A stretch of 64,000 nt of DNA from Auricularia sp. M13. Its lineage: Eukaryota > Basidiomycota > Agaricomycetes > Auriculariales > Auriculariaceae. Both the position numbers and the translations under genes were made by a program. The number at the start of each line of letters is the position of its first letter. Positions within the stretch are counted from its first letter, which is position 1. Location: NCBI GenBank assembly GCA_037042915.1, contig CM073202.1, forward strand, positions 1,984,001-2,048,000. The letters are read 5' to 3'. Shown piece by piece: positions 52,169 through 63,778 of this stretch. Under the pieces are notes generated by a model. That model was not told the origin of the DNA. It worked only from the letters and a program-made list of their open reading frames with translations, and made no database searches.

Positions 52169-53678
52169 TCATTCTGCAACATCCTCAACGCGGGCCTTCT
52201 TGAACTCGCCGTTGGTGGCTAGAAGGTCATCGGCTTTACGCTTCGTGCCGCTGGTCGCAGACGAGTCGGCGGCGGTCGACCCATTCGCGGCAAGCGCAGA
52301 TTTGTCTTTCTTGCGTTTGACCATGCCAGTGAGGTCGTTGACCACGGCGGGTACAGAAGACGCGGAGGACGAGCCCAGGGCCTTGTCCAGCTCGGTATTC
52401 AGCAGCGCCTGCGCGGACAGTCCGTCGGTAGGTGTTGTCTTCAGTTCCTCGATCTATGCGTTGCAACACAAGTCAAAAATTGCAATCAATAAGAAGACAC
52501 AAAGAGCGCGTGCATGAACTAACCTTGACGTTGAGCTCGTCCCGCAAGCCTGTGAGTTCTTTGATTTCGGCCTCGATTTGCGCGCGGGTCATATTTTCCA
52601 CGAGATCATCGCGCTCGACGGTCGACCCGGCCGTCGCTTTCCCCTTGCCTTTTGCAGAGGAAACGGGCTTCGCGGCTGAAGAGGGTGCTTGGCCCTCCAG
52701 CCCGCGGTTGAGCTCCGCAATGCGCGCCTCGACGCTCTCGATGGCGCCCTGCACGTGTTCGATCGCGCCCTTGAGGCGGCCGAGCGTGAGGTCGTACGCG
52801 ATGCTCAGCTTGAAGTGCGCCTCGGCGATGTGGCGCGAGGCGAGCGGCAGCAGCTCCTGCTTGAGTTTGAGACCCGCCTCGTAGTCGGCGATCGCCTGGT
52901 CGAACTTTTCCGTCTCGAGCGAGATGTCGCCCAGCGCGATGAGCGTGTCCGCCAGACGCAGCTTGAGCTTGTCGTCTGAGTCGGCGCCCTTCTCGTACAG
53001 CGTCCGCGCGACGTCGAGCACCTCCCACGCGGCGTTAAAGTCGTCCTCTGGCTCGTCGTCGCTGTTGTCGTCCTTGTCTTCGTCACCATTCGCCGGCTCA
53101 TCGTCGTCGTCGTCGCCTTCCTTCTGCGCATCTCCGAGCAGGTCTATGGCATCATCCTCGTCTTCGGCATCGCCTCCAAAGTGAAAGCGCGCGCTGCCTG
53201 CTTCAGCTTTACTCGAGCCAGCTGGTGGGAAGTTGAGCTAAATGGACAAGAAACTGAGTCCCGAGACGGACCTTTGTTCGCCGGTAACGGTGGTTCGTCC
53301 TCCTCAGCTTTGCCCAGGACAGCATTAGACGAGATGGCGCTCTCTAAGAGGGCTTTGCCATAGTCGAAGTAGAGGTCTGCGTATTCAACGGGGGGTTTCT
53401 CGCCGTGCTTCTCCGTGCTGGGTGCCACGCGTCAGTGCGGTCCAAGAAAGCGCGTCAAACGCGAACGAGCGGGACACACACACGTATTCCAGAGCAGAGG
53501 TGTAATGCTCGATAGCCTCTTGCCAGTTTTTGAGCGCGACTGCCTTGCGCGCGCGTTCGAGAGGACCCTCAATCTCGCTGGAGAACTTGCTGGGCTTTGC
53601 AGTGGCAGGGGTCGCCCTGGAAGCAAATTGGGATTAGTTGGGCACGTCGACGCGTATTCAGAGAGCTTACTCGGTCAT
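52169..53678 (-). CDS. NASP: NASP/Sim3/Hif1-type histone chaperone
   Basis: Start ATG 53676-53678 in a tiny first exon (Met-Thr-Glu), stop 52169-52171. Introns lie near 53618-53671, 53416-53485, 53222-53272 and 52455-52524. TPR units are interrupted by an acidic stretch (GDAEDEDDAIDLLGDAQ, then DDDDDEPANGDEDKDD), the hallmark of the SHNi-TPR family: ERARKAVALKNWQEAIEHY, YADLYFDYGKALLESAI, NAAWEVLDVARTLYE, LGDISLETEKFDQAIADYE and IAEAHFKLSIAYDLTLGRL. A coiled coil (AQIEAEIKELTGLRDEL) and a basic tail (GTKRKADDLL, a nuclear signal) end the protein. The family binds H3/H4, and in fission yeast escorts CENP-A. Divergent promoter of 151 bp with the next gene. Confidence 0.88.
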
Positions 53679-53829
53679 TTGTGTGAGTTTCAGTGAACTG
53701 TTGAAGACAGGTTAAGTAAAGGACCGGAGCAATTGAAGCCGGGGGCATACTAGGTCGAATACTCCGACCGCGTTGCGGCTGCCGCCTCTTGTCTCGTTCC
53801 GTTGTGCAGGCCGTGGCACGCAGCAGCGG

Positions 53830-55880
53830 ATGGCGCTCCAGCTCATCGAGCTCACGCCGTATGTGCCGCCGCCGCCGGTCATCCAGCCGTCGAGGCACTT
53901 CCCGCCGTCCGCCAGGCGCCTCATGCGCACGCCCTCGCTCTCCACCATAACCGACAGGCGCGAGTCCGGCACCTCCTTCGAAGTCTCCATCCGCCGCTCC
54001 TCGTCCTCGGCCGCCTCCTCGTCGTCGGCAGCCTCGTCCTCGGCGTCGTCCGCACCGTCCGCCGCACCGTCCTCGCGACCCGCCTCGGCGTCTGTTGCGC
54101 CGCAGCGGCCGCGCTCGCTGTCCTCTGCGTCCTCGGAATCCACGCTTTCGTCCGACTCCCAGCACACCAACTCGTCCTCGCGCCACGAGCTCGCGCCCGT
54201 CCAGGTCCAGGACCCGTCGCCGCCGTCGTCGTACCCGCACATCCAGCCGCTCAGTCTGTCCTCGCTGTCCCAGCCGCCACCCGAGCTCGCATCGCCGCAG
54301 GACTCTATTCAGTCAGCCCGGAAGGCGTCCGCCCAGCCCTCTGCGCCCTTGCTCAAGTCCAGGAAGAAAGAGCCCCCGCCGGTAGAGCCGTTCTACCCGC
54401 TTGTCCCGCCCAACAGAGAACAGCTGGCACGGGCCGCCGAGCTCACCGTCGTGGCCCACGACGGCAAGCAGGTCCGCTTCGGCGATCTATTCCAGAACCA
54501 GCGCACGATTGTGCTGTTCCTCCGGCACTTTTGGTGCGCGATCCCGCATCGTTTATCCTGTCCCTCTGCCTGCTGACGGCCTCCCCCCCCATCCTACTGC
54601 TCCCGCATCTCATACATCACATTTCGAAACAGGTGCCCGCTCTGCCAGGACTACATGTATTCCGTCTCCCGTGCCGTCGACCCCGCCTGTCTCGACCGTG
54701 CAGGCGTCCGGCTGGTCATCATCAGCCATGGCGCACCGTCTATGATCAAGTCATATCGACGTGCGTCCCTTCACTGTTCTACGCAGCAGTGTTCCGCATT
54801 TCTCCTTACACATCTGCCCCGCAGAAATCTTCCGACTGCCACCGTCTATACCGCTGTATACGGATCCCTCCCGCGCGCTCTACGTCGCCCTCGGCATGAC
54901 CCTGCGCACGCTCGACCCGGGCCCCGAGCCCGGCAAAGGCGACTACATCCGCCACTCGTACTGGCCAGGCATCGGCATGGTGGTCAAGAACGCCATCAAG
55001 GTGGGCCTGCCCCGCATGTCCCGGTATTCATCGCTCACCTTGCCTTACCGCTCCCGCCCGCATTCGATTGATCTATTACTTGGTCTGCGTACGTACTGCT
55101 CGACCTGACACCTCGCGCCTATTGCTGCCTTGCGTGCCGTGCCCCTTGCCCTGCGCGTGCTATTTCCCCTGTGGCCCAACGATATGCTGCAACGGCTGTC
55201 CGCTCGGCATTTGCGCGTGCTAACTACTATAGACTCGGATGCCACTGACCGCCAACGGGGGTGACGTCAAGCAGCTCGGTGGCGAGTTCATTCTAGGGCC
55301 CGGCATGCACTGCTCCTATACGTCGCGTATGAGCACCACGCGGGGGCACACGTCCATCAATATTTTGCTCGATCGCGCGGGCGTCGCGCCCTCGCGGCAG
55401 CCCACACCTGAAGACGAGCGCGTCGTGCGCGCCGTGCGCTCGCTCCCCGCGCGCGCCCTTCGTCCGCCGCCCCACGGACAGAAGGGCAAGGAGCCCGCGA
55501 GCGTCAGCGAGCACGGGCACGGGCAGATTGCGCAGGAGGAGGAGCGCGTGCGCAGGGAGGAGCTGCGCGAGATATGCGACCGCCGCCTGAGCCGGCGCGG
55601 CGGCCTGAAGCACCTCCAGTGGGAGGGCGATTGCGGGCTGTACGAGAGCGAGGATGACGCCGGCGAGCGCACGACGATGATGGTCTCGTCGCCGCCGGTT
55701 TCCCCGCGATTATCAACAGAGCCGCCGCCCCCGCCAGGGCCTGCATATCTGGTCGGTGACCAGGTGCTCGTGACGGAGCACAAGATTCCCACAGCCTACG
55801 CGCATGAGCGCGCACGGCGCATCTCTGACCCCGGCCCTGCCCTTGTCGCCGAGTGGCTGGCGGTCGTCCAGGCCAGCTAA
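53830..55880 (+). CDS. AhpC/TSA-like thioredoxin-fold protein with long disordered N-terminus
   Basis: Start ATG 53830 (MALQLIELTPYVPPPP), stop 55878-55880. The first 190 residues are Ser/Pro-rich and disordered. The thioredoxin-fold domain starts at ELTVVAHDGKQVRFGDLF, then VLFLRHFWCPLCQDYMYSV with a CPLC redox-type motif, RLVIISHGAPSMIKSY, and PLYTDPSRALYVALGM. Introns lie near 54535-54632, 54762-54822 and 54999-55232. After the fold come QLGGEFILGPGMHCSYTSRM and a charged tail (QEEERVRREELREICDRRLS). This is the AhpC-TSA_2 (PRXL2-like) family; the CxxC is a plausible redox pair. Activity is not established for fungal members. Confidence 0.8.
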
Positions 55881-56274
55881 CCGTCGTCGCGGTCTGGTAC
55901 TGGATCGATTGGTTGGTGGGTTGGTTGGTTGGAGTTTCGGTTCCCATTTCTCGTTTGCTGTCAGCTGGGCTTTCTCTCGTCTATCGCTTACCTTATCGCA
56001 CCGCACACTCACTCCTCTCTCTCTCTCTCTCAATCTCGCGCACATTGCCTATCGCACACTGCTTTTATCGTATCTGTATTGCTTGCCCTCTGGTCCTTGC
56101 CGGTCCCTGTACGTCGTGTCGTTGCTTGCCCCACATTCATTCTCATCTGAGGTACCCTCACTCTCTACTCTCAATCTTTCTCTCGGTCTACATCGTCGCA
56201 ACTACATACACGTCGCTATTTTTGGTGGTGCCGTATCCCATATCCATACCGTGCGCGCAAGGCAATGCTACGCG
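55881..56274. other. Convergent 3' regions, no gene
   Basis: Contains a short ggtt repeat (about 55909-55933) and a CT microsatellite near 56014-56031. Confidence 0.6.
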
Positions 56275-57290
56275 CTATGCCCAGTGGTCTATTAACGAGT
56301 CGCGCATCTCGCCGATGACGGCGGACGACTCCTGGCCGTGGAGTTCTGCGGGGGAATGCAAAGGTAAGAACAGCGGGAGATGCAGAAAACGGATTAGACG
56401 GACTGAATGTAGCTTCCATGACGGAGATCTCTGTCGCGGTCGTGTCGAGGCCGGTGAAGGCGCACCAGTCATTGACGACCATGCCGGCGCCTATGACTTC
56501 GGAGCCGCGATTGACTGTACCAGCCTGATCGTCGACTGTGAGCCGGAAGAGCAGACGAAAAAGAGACGGCGACGCACGACCAAGGGAACCTGGAGCAAGC
56601 TGGACAGTTCGTCCTGATCCTGGACGCTGGTTCTAGGGTGCACGAGGCCGCCCTGGTTGGAGAGGGCGCAGTAGGAGCCGACGAGGACGTTGTCTGCGAT
56701 GGTCTGTCGGAAGACTTCGACCTTGAGGACGTCCGCGATGATCTCTTCCGTTTCGCGGTCGACGTCGGGGTGGACGAGCGCGACGTAGTCGTTGGCGGCG
56801 ATGACGTTCCCGAGCGCGGAGAGCCGCTCCTCGACGCGCTGGATTGCGACGGCGTCCGGCAGAGCGTTGCGCAGGTGCTGCAGCTCCTGGTCCGTCGTCG
56901 TCGCGGGGACGAGCAGGCCGTGTCTGTTGCCTAAAATTTGTTTTGAGTCGAGTCATGGATACGGGAGAGCGAGGGCCAAGTACCTGCGGTGAGGCGTCCG
57001 ATTATGCGCGTGCCGCCGATGGACGTGTGCACGATGGGGATCACGTCGCCCAGCTCGCTCTCGAAGACGGAAGAGAAGTTGGCGCTGCCTCCGAGCGCGA
57101 CGAGACAGTAGCTGGTCTGGGATTAAGCCTTTGGCGCCGCGTGCAACGACGAGGACGACGGACCTGTTTGTGAGCTTGGAGAAAACGCCAACGTCGCTGC
57201 TGTTTTCGAATTGGCAGCCTGGACGAGGAGAGAGCGTGAGCTGGCTGTATGCTGCGCGGTGAGAGGGCGCTGGGACGCACGGACGGCCAT
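56275..57290 (-). CDS. TIF6: Translation initiation factor 6 (eIF6/TIF6)
   Basis: Start ATG 57288-57290, stop 56275-56277. Five introns are visible (near 57227-57280, 57125-57175, 56930-56985, 56520-56580 and 56342-56405). The first follows only three full codons (MAV then [18 protein letters not shown]). Landmarks in order: [115 protein letters not shown] and the tail MRDSLIDHW. Together these cover the whole pentein-fold protein. TIF6 is needed for 60S subunit maturation in the nucleolus and keeps 60S from joining 40S too early. Divergent from the next gene by 134 bp. Confidence 0.95.
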
Positions 57291-57424
57291 TGTGGAGGGG
57301 GAGGAGGAAGAGGTGACTGTGGCCGGCTCCGGTGCGGACTTGGACGCGAAATCGCAGCTCGATCTGTTCTCTCTACCATCATCCGTTCTCAGCCTCAGCG
57401 ACACGACCGCCGCCCGCCCCCACA
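57291..57424. promoter_or_regulatory. Divergent promoter of TIF6 and the disordered-protein gene
   Basis: 134 bp between start codons, containing gaggaggaagaggtgactgt-type purine runs on the plus strand near 57300; no TATA box. TIF6 is highly expressed in growing cells, so the partner gene may be co-regulated. Confidence 0.45.
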
Positions 57425-59183
57425 ATGTGCGTGCCCATGACTCAGCGCATACATTCGTCCTGACCGCCCCGCCCCGCCCAGGCCGCTGCCCGACGAGCGC
57501 CCGCGGCAGAGCGTAGCGAACCTGATTGGCAAGTTCGAGCAGCAGGTCAAGCGGTCGTCCGTCCACTCGCCGCCCAACAACCCGCGCGTGTCGTCCGTCG
57601 CGTCCGAGTACGCCCGCGAGCGCGATGCCCAGCTCGTCGACCAGCGCGACAAGCGGGAGTGGCCGCCCAAGTCGGTCTCGAACCCAGACGTGGCATCCTC
57701 GGCCTCGCCGCCCGCCGCAGTCTCGCCCCCGCCCTCCAAGGCCGTGTCGCCGCCTCCGCCAGCTGCTGCACCAGCTAAGCCTGTGGCCCCCAAAGCAGCA
57801 GCGCCAACGACACCGGCCAAGGCAGCAGCGGGCGCAGCTGGAGCCGCAAAGCCTGCGTCTAAACCTAGCACGACAGCGACGACGGCCGCTAAATCGGCGA
57901 GCGCAACGCGTGTCCCGCCATCGTCGTACCCGGCTGCGACGCCGCTCAAACCGCAGCACACCGGCGGCTCCGCGGCAGGGACCACGCGAACCGCCTCCCG
58001 TGCAGGGTCCAATGCGACGCCCGCGAAAGCATCCAAGCCCGCGCCCGCCGCGGCCAGGCCCAAGACGCCTTCTTCCGTGCGCCCCAAGACGCCGTCGACG
58101 ACGCGCCCGAAGACGCCCGCCGCTGCGGTGCCCACCGCCTCGTCGCTCGCAAAGTCCCGCAACGCGCCACCGCCGTCCGCCGCTACGCCCGCGAAGCGCC
58201 AGCCGACCACACCGCGTGCAAGCGACCGGCTCTCACAGCCGACCGCAGCGTCCCTGTCGCGCGCCCGGGAGGCCGTGCCCGTCAAGTCGCCTCCGCCTCG
58301 TGCGCCAGCTACGAAGACTCCGGCACCGAAGCCCCGTTCAGCTCCTCCCACTGTTGCAAAGAAAGCTGGTGAAGCGCCCAAGGCGAAGACTGCCTCGACT
58401 ACTACCAAGAAACCCGTGGCGTCCAAGGCAACGACAGCGGCGGCTGTTGGAGCTGGCGTGGCCGTCGCTGCCACCGCTGCTGCCGTAACGGCTGCGGCTG
58501 TCGAGCCTGAGGCGGCAGCCGAAGACGTCGCTGAAGCATCCCATGTTGCTGCTGCTGCTGACGAGGGCGCAGCAGAAGAAGCTGCATCGGAAGAGGCGGA
58601 GCACGAGCATGTTGAGGAGCATTCCGAAGCTGCGCCCTCGGAGCCTTCCATCGCTCACGATGAGACTGACGAGGACAACTACGACGACGACTTCCTTGGC
58701 CAAGAGGACGTCACGCATCTCAATCTCCCTCCGCAGCTTCGTCCGAGCGCAGAGCCAGAGGAGCACGACGCCGACGGTGACGTTGCTGCCACGGAGGGCG
58801 ACAACGTTATTCTGGGCGACCTTTCTCAGGGAGACGCAGCTGACGAAGCTGCTCACGAGGAAGAAGCTAACGGGGACGTTACACCTGAGGCGGATGTTCA
58901 CGAAGACGTCGCCGAGCCTGAAGAAGCTGAAGTGGTTCCAACCGCAGACGATGATGCTCATGTCAAGGACGCCGAACTCCATCACGCAGAGGACGTTGCG
59001 GAACCCGAGCACGCTGCCGAAGCTGAGCAGGCCACGCATGCCGCGGAGACCGGCGCTGCGGTCGAAGACCTCGTTGCGCTTCTCCAGCCCGCGTATACGC
59101 GTCCTCCAGTGGACGACGATGCCGAGTCCGTCAAGGCGCCGATCGCTCTCGAGGACGCCGCCGAGATCCCTGACGAGCCGTAA
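57425..59183 (+). CDS. Large disordered Ala/Pro/acidic protein with a split start codon
   Basis: The frame from 57482 to the stop at 59181-59183 has no Met codon. An upstream AT at 57425-57426, an intron 57427-57481 (GTGCGT..CCCAG, 55 nt) and G at 57482 together give the ATG and read MPLPDERPRQSVANLIGKFE, 567 residues in all. Apart from the N-terminal motif SVANLIGKFEQQVKR nothing is globular. Residues about 60-290 are Ala/Pro/Lys-rich with SPPP, RPKTPS and TTTKKP runs (basic). A hydrophobic Ala/Val stretch follows (AVGAGVAVAATAAAVTAAAV), and the last 200 residues are strongly acidic with EEAEHEHVEEHSE-type runs. Function unknown; the basic-then-acidic layout suggests a scaffold or cytoskeleton-associated protein, which is a guess. 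Confidence 0.75.
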
Positions 59184-59459
59184 GGCTGCCTGGATATAAT
59201 GAAACCTACACGCTCTGCTTTTTTCTTCCCGTTCTCTCTGGTCCACGCTCTTGGGTCCTTTGCGCTTTCGTTAACGAATTCCCTCCTCCTCCCCTCGCCT
59301 CCTCCTTTCTGACCCTCCTTCCGTTTGCGTCGTTTCCACCACCCCCGTTGCCTGCAGTACCTGGTCTGAAATGATACCAAATCTCACGCCACGCCCTCAC
59401 ACACGTTCAGTTTAAAGCCGCCTATTCTGCTCCTCTGCTGTTGATGTCCACCCTCCGTT

Positions 59460-60242
59460 TTATGCCTCAGCGTAGAGCCCTTCGTGCAGTATGTACTGAG
59501 CGACTGAAGAAGAAACCATATTCCGCCACGACGCGTCCCCGCGCGCGATGCTCGCCCTGACGGCACTCGAGCTGACACCCTCTGCAGCCCCGCCCAGGTC
59601 GACCAGCAAGACCAAGTTTGCCTCGATGTATGCGCGCGCGGCGCCTGGTACGGGCTCGGCGCCGCGGTGCGCGCAGAGGACGCGCGCGTTGTCGGTGTGG
59701 AAGAAGGTGCGCAGGGCAGCGTGCATGGCGTCGACGGAGTCGCCGTAGTACGCGGGCTTGACGAGCCGCGCGAGCGTGTCGACGCCCATGGCGAACGACA
59801 GCTGCGCGGCGCCGAGCGCGCGCAGCGCGCGCGCCTTGCCCACAAACGTCGGCGCGTCGATGGCCGCCACGGCCACGCGCTCGTTGGCGGCGTCCAGCTC
59901 GTGCGCGAGGAGGCGCATCATCTCGAGCCGCTGCTCGGGCGTCGCGTCGCCTGCGGTCGCGTTCAACGCTCAGTGTTGCATGGGTTTGGGATGCGAGTAG
60001 GCACCAGGTTTCGGCTTCTTGTCCGCGTTCGTCACGGAGACCAGCAGCAGCGTGGCGTCTGCGCGCGTGCCGTCTGCGTCTATGGGCGTGCGGGCGAGGG
60101 CAAGATGGGCGTTGGTCGGCGGGTTGAAGGACGAGTCCAGGACCAGCACACGGGCACCCTTGGGGTTCCAGCCGCGGCCAGTGAACGCAAACTCGAACGT
60201 GCTCGAGCCTCGCACTCGCTGAACTAGTTGCTGCATTTGCAT
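59460..60242 (-). CDS. POF1: POF1-type nicotinamide mononucleotide adenylyltransferase-like protein
   Basis: Start ATG 60240-60242 (MQMQQLVQRVRGSS; an in-frame upstream ATG at 60326 is also possible), stop 59460-59462, one intron at about 59950-60003. The nucleotidyltransferase signature is RVLVLDSSFNPPTNAHLALA, with NAH in place of the usual HxGH. The middle reads LSFAMGVDTLARLVKPAYYG, and the second motif is GVSSSAVRASIARGD (the ISSTxxR site). The family transfers AMP from ATP to nicotinamide mononucleotide in NAD synthesis or repair. Length about 240 residues, usual for the Pof1 group. Confidence 0.8.
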
Positions 60243-60537
60243 GATCAGAGATGAGATAAGAAAGAGATTGCCAGGCACGGCGATCTCCGCGGCTCGCCCT
60301 GGGCTCGCCCTCTTCCGCACATGCAATTTTGTTCCTCCGTATGTCGAGACGCAATGAGTTACTTGCAGGTCTTTATATCAAGTGTCGATTGAGAGGGATG
60401 CAAGTGCCCACGCGCATTACCATTTTAGTAGGTATACTCTGCTGCTCTTGGCCGCAGCGCCACGCCTTCAACATGAGCAAAAATGCAATTCACCGATAAT
60501 ACAATGCAGTACTATACACGGCTGACACAGCGGGCTA

Positions 60538-62100
60538 TCACTTCTTCAAGAAATTCGTCAGTTTCGCCTGTCCCGGCTTGCCCGCGACCTTCTTGGGCGC
60601 TGGCTTGGGCTTCGCGGCCGCAGGTGCAGGCTTCGCCTTTGGCTCCTTGGGTTTCGGTTCCTTGGCCTTTGGTTTGGGCTTCTCGGGCTCTTTGGGTTCA
60701 TCGTGGTCGGTCTCGTAGTCCGAGTAATCCTCCGACTCTGCAATGGGTGTAAGGAATACTGCGAGCCCGCGCAAAAAGTAACACGCACGCATGTAGCCTT
60801 GCTCATCTTTGAACATGCGCTCCTTGATAACACGCTTTTTGGGTCGGCCGTTGCTTCCCAAAGGTGCGCTCGACTTGACTTGCCGCTTGCGCTGCGGTTT
60901 GACCTCCGGCTCGGTGTCCTCGTACATGTCCGCTACGTCTTGAAACAGGAATAATCAGTTATAGAGATTGGTGAAACAAGACAGGCATTTGCACACCTGG
61001 TTCGTCCACGTCCATCTCGTCCTCCTCGTCATCGCTTTCCTGAATCTTGCGCTTGCCGGACCTCGCAACGGGTTTCGGCGGGTCGTCGTCTTCATCGTCA
61101 CTCAAGATCACCCCGCGCTTGAGCCTGCTACCACCCGCCACCGGTCTATCGTCTTCGTCGGACGCCTCAGGTGACGGTTGCTTCGGTGGAGCCTTGGCCT
61201 TTGACTCTGTCTTGGGCGGCGCAGGCTTGGGTTCTTCCTTCGCGGCTGTGGGCTTGGGGATAGTCACAGGCTTTGGCTCCTTCTTGACAGCCACAGGCTT
61301 GGTTTCCTTTTTCACAACGGCAGCCGCAGGCTTGGGCTTTTCTTCAGCAGGCTTCGGCGCGGTCTTCGACTTTGCTTTGCTCCAATCCAGTTTTCCCGTT
61401 GGTTTCTTCTGCATGGTCGCTGCGGGCTTTGCAGCTGCGCTTTCGACCGGCTTCGCGGCTGCCGGCGCGGTTCGTGCAGGGCCCTGCGCACCGTGAGCAT
61501 GGCGAATCAAAGTGTCGAAGGAAGGCGCGTACGGGCTTGGGTTTCGCGTTGGTCTCGCGAAGTGCGCGCGCAGCTTGTGCAATCATAGACGCATCCTGAA
61601 GGGCATCAGAAGCAAGCTGGCTGCAACGATAGCATGCACACCTTACGCGGCGCGCTTGAAAGACTGTAGACTTGAACGCTCGACACAGTCGCAAACTGCG
61701 CCTTGGTGACTGCACAGAGAGCGCTCAATATAATCGCATTGAGCCTCGGGATCGCGCTGCGCACCTTCTAGAGCCTCCTGCGGCACAAGGACGAACTTCC
61801 GATGGCCATTAATGTCGTCGCCAGCCAGTGTGTACGTCGCCCAAAGGTCTTTATCACACGCGTCCATATATGCTTTGAGGGCTCTAGCGCATGCTCCAAT
61901 CAGTTGACAGTGGGCGGTATGAAGATACACGCACGATTTCGCGTCGTCCGCGCTCAACTTCAGCTGGAGCGCCACAAAGCGATATGTGATCTGTCGGAGA
62001 AGTATATGGATACGCATGCGTGAAGAAGACAAGTACGGACCACTTCGCCGTTTGCAAGAATACGGCTATCTAGCAGATTCTGTACAGCAGTTGTCGACAT
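60538..62100 (-). CDS. CDC27: DNA polymerase delta subunit 3 (POLD3/Cdc27)
   Basis: Start ATG 62098-62100 (MSTTAVQNLLDSRILANGEV), stop 60538-60540. Introns lie near 61985-62037, 61880-61945, 61590-61760 (one or more), 61480-61540, 60935-61000 and 60727-60775. The winged-helix start reads ITYRFVALQLKLSADDAKS, followed by ALKAYMDACDKDLWATYTLA. A long Lys/Pro/Glu-rich disordered region contains KLDWSKAKSK, RLKRGVILSDDEDDD and GKRKIQESDDEEDEMD. The last residues QAKLTNFLKK form the PCNA-binding PIP box, although the second aromatic is Leu. This subunit links the polymerase delta core to PCNA during lagging-strand synthesis. The acidic SDDED stretches look like CK2 sites. Confidence 0.85.
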
Positions 62101-62218
62101 TGGAACGAGGATGAAGGAACACGGTGACGCGCGCGAAAGTCCGACCGGCTCTGTCCGAGTCTTCTTGCCTTCGCTTTCTCTGCGGATTGGATAGTTCACA
62201 GTCACCCGCTGTAGTATC

Positions 62219-62300
62219 GGTCTGATGGTGTAGTTGGTTATCACGTTCGTCTCACATCACGTGATCACGAGAGGCCTCCAGTTCGAGCCTGGATTAGACC
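62219..62300 (+). tRNA. tRNA-Val (anticodon CAC) with a 9-nt intron
   Basis: The acceptor GGTCTGA pairs with TTAGACC (one G-T). The D arm holds GTAGTTGGTTA. The anticodon stem TTCGT pairs with ACGAG; the loop CTCACA is followed by the 9-nt intron TCACGTGAT and then C38. The T arm is TCCAG-TTCGAGC-CTGGA. Length 82 nt, 73 after splicing. A TTTTTT terminator lies at about 62304-62309. It sits 118 bp upstream of the POLD3 start, on the opposite strand. Confidence 0.9.
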
Positions 62301-63778
62301 ACGTTTTTTCTGCTTTTTCCGAGGTGTATTTTCATCCAGAATCTTTTGTGCCGCAGCCCGATCACGTTGCTTTGTACCTCGTTGTACAGAATCTCGTGTT
62401 TCGGCCCCAGCCGTCCGTGCTGGATGCTTCCATATCACTCCGGAGAACTCCGATCCTAACGAAGGGCACACAAAGGCACGCAGGCTGGTGATTTATCGAT
62501 GCAGAAGTAAAACTGAATGACCCTTTCACATTCTTCGCCGTTGCTGTCCCATAGAGAGGAGAGGCTCGACACATGCCAATATCATATTTGCGTCCAAAAC
62601 CTTTGCTTGCGCCGTTGCATACAGCCGTCCTTCCGACGACTCATTTCCCGCTAATCCAAGTACATCCAGTGTATTGAACGTCTCCTGAGTTGTATGTTAA
62701 TGTATTGCCGGTAGGGTCGTCGAGACGCCAAAAGTCCTCTTCCGCGCCGGGAATGACTGCTTCAATACCACGGCGAAGGCTTCGTTCTCGGTCAATGAGC
62801 TTGCACACCAGGGTTATCTTTTATCCTTCTATTAATACCAGGCCTTTCGAACGCAACGGCCTCATCTATTACCTACTACTACGATATGCGATCGCGAGCG
62901 ATGTACGTGTGTGGCCGTCGTCACTGAATGCTCACTAAAATCGGCAGTAATGACGACCATGGCATCGTTGTTCTGGCCGTGTGTGAGATCTGCTGATCTT
63001 GAAGCCGCGTGCTCGCTTGGGGGAATCCGCTGGAAACCCGGCGGGCCGCGAAAGGGACATGCCACGAAACGCCGACAGATTGTCTTTCGAGCGTCTTTTA
63101 ACTCCTGGCTCAGTAGTACATAGACGATGACCTGTGAGGATCATCTGGAACAGTGAGACTGAGAGAGTCTCCCACCACTCGGAGTTGATGCCTCACCTTG
63201 AAAATGATTGAACATGCCTTTTCGAAAGTCAAGGGCGAGCATTGTAGCCTTCGATAGTCCTACCGTATCCGCTGTTTATCCTCCATAAGCGCATGGCATT
63301 CAGAGCCTGGGCGCGACTTGACGCATGCGGTACCGTTCACAGGCTGATTAATCTCTCGTCGGCCCCTCCATGGAGTCTGTGAAAGCCAATGGGCGGTCTC
63401 CGGAATTCCTCAGGATGTGTATTTCCTGCGCCATCCTCCAGGGAACTGGGATGTTGTGATAGTCAGTGCCTGTGCGATGATCAATCAGAGAAATTGCGAC
63501 GCAAGCGTAGTTGCCAAACTCACAGAGGGTCCTGGCTATACCTCATGGTTGTAGAGAAGATCTTGCATCCGGGAAAGCACGGGCGGTGCAGTCGACTTGG
63601 GGAATTCTGCGGTTAATTCGCTTACAGGCAGCCATGATTACCCGCCCCGATGTACACCTGAGGCTGAGAAATACTGGCAATAGTGCGCAGTCAGCCTACG
63701 GTGCCACTACTTCTATCCGCCATTATTTTTGGTAGCTCTAATTAGACAAGCCCAGGCTGGCCAGACTGAGATGCATTC
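62301..63778. other. 1.5 kb without a recognised gene
   Basis: Short open segments on both strands (62234-62491, 62690-62938, 62911-63123, 63389-63616) have no recognised domain and no consistent intron structure. The GC content is lower than in the neighbouring genes. Confidence 0.4.

Noticed and set aside
57395-58651. 418-codon minus-strand Ala/Val/Gly-rich frame
   Set aside because: It is the antisense shadow of the Ala/Pro-rich disordered protein; no start context or domain.
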